A stretch of 64,000 bases of DNA from NCBI GenBank assembly GCA_964613695.1, contig CAZTIR010000001.1, positions 1 to 64,000 on the forward strand, read 5' to 3'. A program made the translations under genes and the position numbers. Position 1 is the stretch's first letter. Every line of letters begins with the position of its first letter. This stretch comes from Pyrolobus sp964613695. Its GTDB lineage: Archaea; Thermoproteota; Thermoprotei_A; Sulfolobales; Pyrodictiaceae. The notes below the pieces were generated by a model. That model made no database searches and was not told the origin of the DNA. It saw nothing but the letters and a program-made list of their open reading frames with translations. Shown in pieces: positions 59,120-64,000 of the stretch.

Positions 59120-59197
59120 CCCCGTCCCCGGGTTCGGGTAGAGCAGGGCGGGTATAAGCGAGAAGATGACAACCTACCAGTACTGGGAGTATGCAAG

Positions 59198-59407
59198 ATG
59201 GGAGAGGTATTCAAGCCGGGTATACCCCCAGGCCGCGACGTTGCACACCTGCTGCCACACCACTCCCGCGTACCCCCCGTGGCGCTGCTGGTGCCGAGAT
59301 TCAGGCTAAAGTGCGTGAAGTGCGGGAGGGTCTTCGAGGACGTGATAGAGGCGTATAGGCATCAAAACGAGTGCCCGGATGCATGCTTCAAGATAATGCT
59401 CGGTTAG
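59198..59407 (+). CDS. Small zinc-finger protein
   Basis: 69 residues from ATG. KCVKCGRVFEDVIEAYRHQNECPD has a CxxC-x12-H-x3-C pattern, a C2HC-type finger, with FRLKC before it and an N-terminal PGIPPGRDVAHLLPHHSRVPP stretch. A TATA box GGTATAAGCG (59151-59160) supports a promoter. It lies antisense to the superoperon, convergent with rpl14e (4-nt overlap). Unknown role; DNA or RNA binding is likely. Confidence 0.65.
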   Translation: MGEVFKPGIPPGRDVAHLLPHHSRVPPVALLVPRFRLKCVKCGRVFEDVIEAYRHQNECPDACFKIMLG

Positions 59408-59703
59408 AAGAGGAGCCCCGGCTTCAACTGCACCTTTACACGCTCGCGCATGAAGTCGAGGAGCCCGGCCTCCTCGAGAGCCTTCTTGACCTCCTCGTCG
59501 CTCGCACCGGGCTTGATGTTTATCTTCTCCGGGAGAACCTCAATGTGATCGATGTTAGCCCTTCTCCTCTTCACGCCGCTAACATCCTTAGGCCCGGTTA
59601 TCAGTACGAAATTCTCGTCTATGATGTCGACGATCACGCACTTCCTCCCCGCCTCCCTGCCGCGCAGCTTCACGCACAACCTGCCTACCTCGATGGCGGG
59701 CAT
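59404..59703 (-). CDS. rpl14e: 50S ribosomal protein L14e
   Basis: 99 aa (ATG/GTG MPAIEVGRLCVKLRGREAGRKCVIVDIIDENFVLITGP), an SH3-like KOW-type ribosomal protein. The remainder (VSGVKRRRANIDHIEVLPEKINIK) matches L14e. Located between cmk and cbf5 as in other archaea. Confidence 0.95.
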   Translation of the reverse strand: MPAIEVGRLCVKLRGREAGRKCVIVDIIDENFVLITGPKDVSGVKRRRANIDHIEVLPEKINIKPGASDEEVKKALEEAGLLDFMRERVKVQLKPGLLF

Positions 59704-59744
59704 CTCGTACCCCCCGGGAAGCCGGTGACGAGCCAGAGCCCCTT

Positions 59745-60299
59745 TTAACCGCTACGTGATAGAACCTTCTCGACAAAAGAGCGTATCACCAGGTACGTCT
59801 CCTCTATGCCGAGCTTCGACGTGTCAATTACAAGATCGAATATGGATAAGTCGCTTATATCGACACCATAGTAGTCGAGGAACCTTAGCCGGTGGAGCCT
59901 CTCCCTCTCAAGGGTCTCGCGTAGAGCCACGTTAACCGGTACACCGTCGCGAGCCGCTATACGCCTTACACGAACCTCGAGCGGGGCAGTCACGTATATC
60001 TTGACGTCGGCTACGTCACGGAGTATCCATGCTACAAGATGCCCCTCTATAACAGCCCCGCCCTTCAACCCAACCTCGTATGTCATCCTATCTATCTCGA
60101 GGTCTATGCTCGGGTCTGTCGCCGCCAACCGGTTCAACTCTAGGAGCGTTAACCCGCGTCGACGCGCGAGCTCACGGAAGAAGCCGCCGGCCGAGTAGAA
60201 CTCTAGCCCGAGATCCTCGGCGAGGCGCTTAGCATAGGTCGTCTTCCCGCTACCGGGAGGCCCGCTGACAGCGATAACAGGGCCCCTTCTTCCGGCCAA
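59745..60299 (-). CDS. cmk: Cytidylate kinase (archaeal type)
   Basis: 184-residue NMP kinase: P-loop VSGPPGSGKTTYAKRLAEDLG, FYSAGGFFRELARRRG, VIEGHLVAWIL and DVKIYVTAPLEVRVRRIAARDG. Phosphorylates CMP/dCMP. It is in the rpl34e-cmk-rpl14e-cbf5 string of archaeal superoperons. Confidence 0.93.
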   Translation of the reverse strand: MAGRRGPVIAVSGPPGSGKTTYAKRLAEDLGLEFYSAGGFFRELARRRGLTLLELNRLAATDPSIDLEIDRMTYEVGLKGGAVIEGHLVAWILRDVADVKIYVTAPLEVRVRRIAARDGVPVNVALRETLERERLHRLRFLDYYGVDISDLSIFDLVIDTSKLGIEETYLVIRSFVEKVLSRSG

Positions 60300-60313
60300 A
60301 AACCCACCCGTGT

Positions 60314-60637
60314 TTATGCACTCGTAGCAGCCTCCCTAGCCTTTCTAAGCTCCTCCAACTGCTTCACAATCTGCGTTCGAATAGTGAGCTTCAACACCTT
60401 CTCGAGGCACTCGTGGCAGAGGACCCCGCCGAATATCCTCTCCGGCCTCTTCGCGGTCTTGGGCAGCTTCCTGAGCTCAGAGGGCCTCAGCCTAGGCACG
60501 CCGTTCAACGGCCTACCGCAGAGCGCGCAACGGGCGGGCCCCGGCCTCCTAGGCTCATAGTGTACTACGGTCTCGCCTCCAGGCGTTCTAACGTACACTC
60601 TCCTCTTCGACCTCGTTCTCAACCCTGGCCTCGGCAA
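60314..60637 (-). CDS. rpl34e: 50S ribosomal protein L34e
   Basis: About 107 aa from TTG giving MPRPGLRTRSKRRVYVRTPGGETVVHYEPRRPG. Zinc ribbon CALCGRPLNGVPRLRP ... CHEC. A longer GTG/ATG frame to 60664 adds a Gly-rich stretch not seen in the family, so the TTG is preferred. Confidence 0.92.
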   Translation of the reverse strand: MPRPGLRTRSKRRVYVRTPGGETVVHYEPRRPGPARCALCGRPLNGVPRLRPSELRKLPKTAKRPERIFGGVLCHECLEKVLKLTIRTQIVKQLEELRKAREAATSA

Positions 60638-60664
60638 CGCTCCACCCCCGCAACCCGACCCCAC

Positions 60665-61132
60665 TCAGCCACTAGTTCTTAACCGCGGCGGGGCCATGTA
60701 GATGAAGACGAGGCTTAGGAGTGATAGTAGAACCGCTTGCACAGCCGTGTACCAGACTCCACCCCTATAGGGTATCGTGAAGAGGGGTATTGGGGCGGGT
60801 GCGGGGTAGAGGCGCGGGAATAGCTTCAGCATGACACCACTCGCCCCTATATAGGCGATGGTGTAGAGCACCCCACGCGCGATGGACACCCGGATCACGA
60901 GCCTACGGTGCGACGCCAGCCTAGCGTCTAGCAGTGCGGCCTTCCGTGCAGCCCTCCTGCCGCCCCTCCTGCGCAACGATACAATCCTCGCCCCACTCTC
61001 CTCGATAAACGCTATAGCCTCGAGGAAGCGCCTGGGGTCGAAGATAGACCAGAGTATAGACTCGGCCGCGTAGAGGAGCAGGGCCGAGAACCCCATTGAT
61101 AAAAACGCGAGTAGTATAGGCTCTAGGCTCAT
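60665..61132 (-). CDS. DUF106 / YidC-like protein (Ylp1, EMC3/TMCO1 superfamily)
   Basis: 155 aa, three membrane segments (ILLAFLSMGFSALLLYAAESILW; GVLYTIAYIGASGVMLKLF; VLLSLLSLVFIYMA) separated by a basic coiled region (RRRGGRRAARKAALLDARLASHRRL). This is the DUF106 family, an archaeal member of the Oxa1 superfamily thought to insert short tail-anchored or membrane proteins. Its place beside secY and adkA is conserved. Confidence 0.85.
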   Translation of the reverse strand: MSLEPILLAFLSMGFSALLLYAAESILWSIFDPRRFLEAIAFIEESGARIVSLRRRGGRRAARKAALLDARLASHRRLVIRVSIARGVLYTIAYIGASGVMLKLFPRLYPAPAPIPLFTIPYRGGVWYTAVQAVLLSLLSLVFIYMAPPRLRTSG

Positions 61133-61136
61133 TCCT

Positions 61137-61760
61137 TCACCTCAGGCGATGTATCAAATCGAGTATCCTAGAGGCGGCCTCCTCGGGCCTCCCCTCCGGG
61201 TTCTCGACTATGAATACGCTACTGGCGGTCAACACGGCGCTAGCCATGGCGGCTGTCCTAGCCATCTGCATCAACTCTCTAAGCTCCTCGACACCACCCA
61301 TATCCTCCCTATACCTCGTCTTATCCCTCTGCCTCCTAGCTATCACCAGCTCCGGATCAGCCTCTATCACCACGATGCTATCGGGCTTCAAGACCTCTAT
61401 AACGTGCCTAGGCAGCCCGGGCCAGTAGCCGGTAACCGTCTTGATAACACTATGGGTATCCACCACGAGAACGCCACCATCGCCGAGCTCCGCTGAAGCA
61501 TCCCTGACTATAGCCTCGGCCGCCCACTTCTGTAGATCGAGCTGCGTCTGGAGAGGCAGCTTCCTAATCTCATCCCTATGCTCCACTAGACCCTTCTCCC
61601 TAGCAACCTTGAGCATATAGTCGCCGAAGTTCACGAGCTTGAGCTTCAAACCCTCCCTCGACGCGAGCTCCGTGAGCTTCGTGAGAACCGTGGTCTTACC
61701 CACGCCGGGGACGCCCGTCACTATCACAGTGGTGAAGGGGTTGCGAAGCTCTACCATCAC
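61137..61760 (-). CDS. adkA: Adenylate kinase (archaeal AdkA)
   Basis: 207 aa (ATG). TVIVTGVPGVGKTTVLTKL P-loop, KLVNFGDYML, VVDTHSVIKTVTGYWPGLP and DKTRYREDMGG are diagnostic of the archaeal trimeric adenylate kinase. It follows secY by 40 nt. Confidence 0.95.
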   Translation of the reverse strand: MMVELRNPFTTVIVTGVPGVGKTTVLTKLTELASREGLKLKLVNFGDYMLKVAREKGLVEHRDEIRKLPLQTQLDLQKWAAEAIVRDASAELGDGGVLVVDTHSVIKTVTGYWPGLPRHVIEVLKPDSIVVIEADPELVIARRQRDKTRYREDMGGVEELRELMQMARTAAMASAVLTASSVFIVENPEGRPEEAASRILDLIHRLR

Positions 61761-61800
61761 CTACACCCCCAGGCCATGCTCAGCCCACGTTTGAAAAGTG

Positions 61801-63180
61801 TTACTCGCCGAGAAGGCGGCGTAGCAGCGGGTACATCTCGAGGGTTCTCTCGTATATCAGCAGCTGGTAGAAGTTTATCGCTATGCCCGTTGCCAGCAGT
61901 AGACCAGAGCCGGTGCCGTAAGCCCCGAAGAAGTCAGCCACAACCGCGAGAGCGCCCACGATGATGCTGCTGAGGAGCGTGAGCGGGTAGATGTACTTGG
62001 CGAGAAGAGCCTCCAGTATCTTCTTGTTCCTCCTGAGACCCGGCACCTCGAAACCAGACTTGATGAGGTTCTCCGCCTGCTTGTCCGGGCTTAGGCCAGC
62101 GAGGTCAACCCATAGTTTGCCAAAGAGTATGGACAAGAGTATCCACGCCACCGCGCTGGTCACGTCGCGCACCGGGTCTTTAGCGACTTGTGCTAGCCCG
62201 CGTGGCGTCGAGATGTAATGCTGGAGGGCGTCTAAGAACTGGGCAACAGGGCCGGGCGCTAATGTCTTCGCTATATTCGTTAGTATGCCTAGATCAGCCA
62301 CCAGTATTGCAACTAGGAGTATCGGGATGTTGGTCACGTAGATGAAGTTAAGCGGTATCCTAGTCCTTATACCGCGCAGACGCGGGCCCGTCACCGGTAT
62401 CTCGACGCGCATCAACTGGAGGTACGTCAATACAACTATCAGCACAAACGTCGCAATGAGGCCAACGAGGTCGGGTAGCGTGGGGTACGGGGATATTATA
62501 GTATCCTTTAGGTCGCCCATCCAGAGCCTCGGGATGAGACCGAGCGGGACCCTAAGCCCTGGCAACTCGTTTGGCGAGAAGATGAGGAGCACTATCCTCT
62601 TCGACACGCCGGCCAGGATGAAGAGGCTGAGCGCCGAGCCAATACCCCAGCCCCGCTGCAGCATCTCATCAAACCAGATGATTAGGAGGGTTGCGAAGAC
62701 CAGCTGGGGGACTATCAGGAGCCTGGTAGCTAGGCCAGCTGTACACGTTCCACCCACATTCCAGAACGCACAACCCGCTGCATAAGCGAGCGCCTCCAGA
62801 GTAGCGAATATCAGCGAGAGCGTCTTCTGCGCACCCATGAATATCTTCTGATCCTCTGGCTTAGTGAGGTCGAGCTTGATTACACCAGTGCCGATCAGCA
62901 CCTCGAGCACGAGACCAGCAGTGACGATAGGGCCTATGCCTAGCGTCGCGAGTGTACCAAAGCTTATACCGAGTATGATCTGGGCGAGGGCTAGAGACGG
63001 GTTACCCTGCTGCGGCCTGACGACAACACCGTAGAGTGGCACAACAGTCATTATGAAGTAGAGGACTACGACGAGGAAGGTTATGAATAGCCTTGTTGGC
63101 AGCGACGGTCTCCTAGCCGGCTTCTCGACAACCGGTATATACTTCGCTGCCGCTGCGAGCGCTTCTAGGATACCTGTCAC
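61801..63180 (-). CDS. secY: Protein translocase subunit SecY
   Basis: 459 aa (GTG) with ten membrane helices, the pore subunit of the Sec61/SecY channel. LGISFGTLATLGIGPIVTAGLVLEVLIG contains the plug/TM2 region, and the C-terminal GSGLLLATGIAINFYQLLIYERTLEMYPLLRRLLG is typical. A TATA box (63211-63220) 35 nt upstream may supplement operon transcription. Confidence 0.96.
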   Translation of the reverse strand: MTGILEALAAAAKYIPVVEKPARRPSLPTRLFITFLVVVLYFIMTVVPLYGVVVRPQQGNPSLALAQIILGISFGTLATLGIGPIVTAGLVLEVLIGTGVIKLDLTKPEDQKIFMGAQKTLSLIFATLEALAYAAGCAFWNVGGTCTAGLATRLLIVPQLVFATLLIIWFDEMLQRGWGIGSALSLFILAGVSKRIVLLIFSPNELPGLRVPLGLIPRLWMGDLKDTIISPYPTLPDLVGLIATFVLIVVLTYLQLMRVEIPVTGPRLRGIRTRIPLNFIYVTNIPILLVAILVADLGILTNIAKTLAPGPVAQFLDALQHYISTPRGLAQVAKDPVRDVTSAVAWILLSILFGKLWVDLAGLSPDKQAENLIKSGFEVPGLRRNKKILEALLAKYIYPLTLLSSIIVGALAVVADFFGAYGTGSGLLLATGIAINFYQLLIYERTLEMYPLLRRLLGE

Positions 63181-63210
63181 TATCGACCCCGAGCGCCCTA
63201 CCCCGCGTCC

Positions 63211-63220
63211 GTTTAAAAAC
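63211..63220 (-). promoter_or_regulatory. TATA box of secY
   Basis: GTTTTTAAAC on the minus strand, centred about 63215; start predicted near 63189 with a 9-nt leader to the GTG at 63180. It indicates an internal promoter in the ribosomal operon. Confidence 0.5.
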
Positions 63221-63230
63221 GGCTCTCTTT

Positions 63231-63695
63231 TTACTCACCGCCCTCCTCGCCGCCGAGCAGGGTTACCTCGCCGCCAGCAGCCTTAATCTTCTCGATAGCC
63301 TTCTCGGTAGCCCTTGGCACTAGGACGTGCACGGGTTTAGTGATCCGCCCCTTGCCTAGGAGCACGTTATAGCCTAGCTCCGCGAGGTTAACTACTATCT
63401 TATCGCCTTCTTTACGCGCAAGACCCTCCCTTAGCCACGCGTCTATCTTCTCGTCGAGCTCGCCCACGTTAATCTCGCGGGGTTTCACCATGAGCTGGTC
63501 TGGGCGGTTGAAGCCGTGCTTGCCGAACCATGTTGGGGCATACTTTACAACCCAGGTCCACATATGCTTGTGCATGCCAGCGGCGCCGAAACCGCCCTTA
63601 GAGCCGCTCTTCCTGTGCTGGCCTATCCTGCCATACCCCATGCTCCTAGTCCTGCCGCGTAGCTTGCGACTCTTCTTCCTCCGCCTAACTACCAT
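63231..63695 (-). CDS. rpl15: 50S ribosomal protein L15
   Basis: 154 aa, MVVRRRKKSRKLRGRTRSMGYGRIGQHRKSGSKGG, with a C-terminal KPVHVLVPRATEKAIEKIKAAGG, matching archaeal L15 (uL15). It follows rpl30 and precedes secY. Confidence 0.96.
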   Translation of the reverse strand: MVVRRRKKSRKLRGRTRSMGYGRIGQHRKSGSKGGFGAAGMHKHMWTWVVKYAPTWFGKHGFNRPDQLMVKPREINVGELDEKIDAWLREGLARKEGDKIVVNLAELGYNVLLGKGRITKPVHVLVPRATEKAIEKIKAAGGEVTLLGGEEGGE

Positions 63696-63714
63696 GCCAC
63701 GCCCCCCTCCACGC

Positions 63715-64000
63715 TCACAACATGCGCCTAATAAGCTCGTTTATAGCGTAGCCGCGGTAGCCTAGCTCGCCTCCAGCACCGTAGGGCTTCTTTATACTAC
63801 CCTTGAAGCCCCCGCGCGGCGGGTGTAGGCGGAACACCGGCTTTATTATCCACACGTGGCGCCTAGTATCGTACAGCTTGTGGAGCATTATCTCGCCCCT
63901 TAGCAGCTTATCTGCGAGCTCCTCTATGCCGCCCTTGAGGCCCAGTCTCTCCCTCACATACTCGTCGGTCAGCGGCTTGTCTCCAGGCACGCGGCCCCGT
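63715..64000 (-). CDS. rpl30: 50S ribosomal protein L30, 5' part outside window
   Basis: The frame is open to the right edge; the visible C-terminal about 95 residues (PGDKPLTDEYVRERLGLKGGIEELADKLLRGEI ... RRHVWIIKPVFRLHPPRGGFKGSIKKPYGAGGELGYRGYAINELIRRML) match archaeal L30 (uL30), whose usual length is about 155 aa. The GTG at 63990 is internal, not the start. Confidence 0.9.
   Translation of the reverse strand, partial: RGRVPGDKPLTDEYVRERLGLKGGIEELADKLLRGEIMLHKLYDTRRHVWIIKPVFRLHPPRGGFKGSIKKPYGAGGELGYRGYAINELIRRML

Noticed and set aside
58868..59197. Long 5' extension of the zinc-finger frame
   Set aside because: It is antisense to cbf5 and precedes the TATA box at 59151-59160; the ATG at 59198 fits the promoter.
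1..64000. CRISPR arrays, insertion sequences, rRNA and tRNA
   Set aside because: No regularly spaced repeats, transposases, terminal repeats or RNA consensus elements were seen by reading; a tRNAscan/Infernal run would be decisive.

Overview
The window is about 64 kb of dense, high-GC archaeal chromosome. The crenarchaeal (Thermoproteota) gene set includes PolB1 with its N-terminal PCNA-binding motif, an aKMT-type lysine methyltransferase, a PIN-ATPase next to Hjc, NucS, an archaeal exosome, SBDS, Cbf5, L14e/L34e/L37Ae/S25e and geranylgeranyl-lipid genes. GTG and TTG starts are very frequent and many TATA boxes sit about 26-29 nt from the start codon (leaderless style). This suggests a hyperthermophile, probably Desulfurococcales and possibly Pyrodictiaceae (Pyrolobus/Hyperthermus/Pyrodictium-like); the genus is an inference. 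I saw no tRNA, rRNA, CRISPR array, insertion sequence or intein.

Layout. 0.2-3.3 kb: clamp loader (rfcS, rfcL). 3.3-7.7 kb, minus strand: exosome superoperon psmA-SBDS-rrp4-rrp41-rrp42-rpl37ae. 7.9-16 kb: mixed housekeeping (RNA m5C methyltransferase, HAD protein, LysK, DUF72, AbrB-ACT regulator, MBL hydrolase, Mrp ATPase, HTH-phosphoribosyltransferase regulator) plus an AT-richer orphan at 10.0-11.0 kb. 16-19.2 kb: XPB helicase between two unknown genes. 19.2-24.6 kb, minus: an unknown gene, PIN-ATPase (PINA), Hjc, and a stomatin/NfeD protease pair. 24.7-27 kb: hisB, a small HTH gene, aKMT and unknowns. 27-34.7 kb: PolB1, RqcH, PriL, S25e, NucS. 34.7-39 kb: an AIP-synthase-like enzyme, FolE1 and several unknowns. 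39.2-43.3 kb: ABC exporter, FlK-like thioesterase, GlyRS. 43.3-43.8 kb: a tiny two-gene unit (Trp-rich and Pro/Tyr-rich proteins) behind a TATA box and a perfect 20-bp palindrome. 43.9-50 kb: MTAP, SIS-like protein, AglH-like glycosyltransferase, RimK/MptN-like ligase, geranylgeranyl reductase and prenyl synthase. 50.2-51 kb: PCNA. 51.3-56.4 kb: branched-chain amino acid genes (short ACT subunit, ilvB, leuA-like, ilvD). 56.5-64 kb, minus: the end of the ribosomal superoperon (rpl30, rpl15, secY, adkA, DUF106/Ylp1, rpl34e, cmk, rpl14e, cbf5), then a DMT transporter and a methyltransferase.

How the genes work together. Replication and repair dominate: RfcS/RfcL, PCNA, PolB1, PriL, Hjc, PINA, NucS and XPB. 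Four of these proteins (RfcL, PolB1, Hjc, NucS) carry terminal PIP-box-like motifs for the PCNA encoded at 50.2 kb. RNA and protein quality control (exosome, SBDS, proteasome alpha, RqcH, Cbf5) is the second theme; membrane-lipid and glycan synthesis and BCAA synthesis are the others.

Most notable: (1) three minus-strand genes whose conserved N-terminus is recovered only if translation starts at CTG, two of them with a CTGA stop/start overlap; (2) the palindrome-controlled Trp-rich/Pro-Tyr-rich microprotein pair; (3) one TATA box centred between rqcH and priL, equidistant from both GTG starts.
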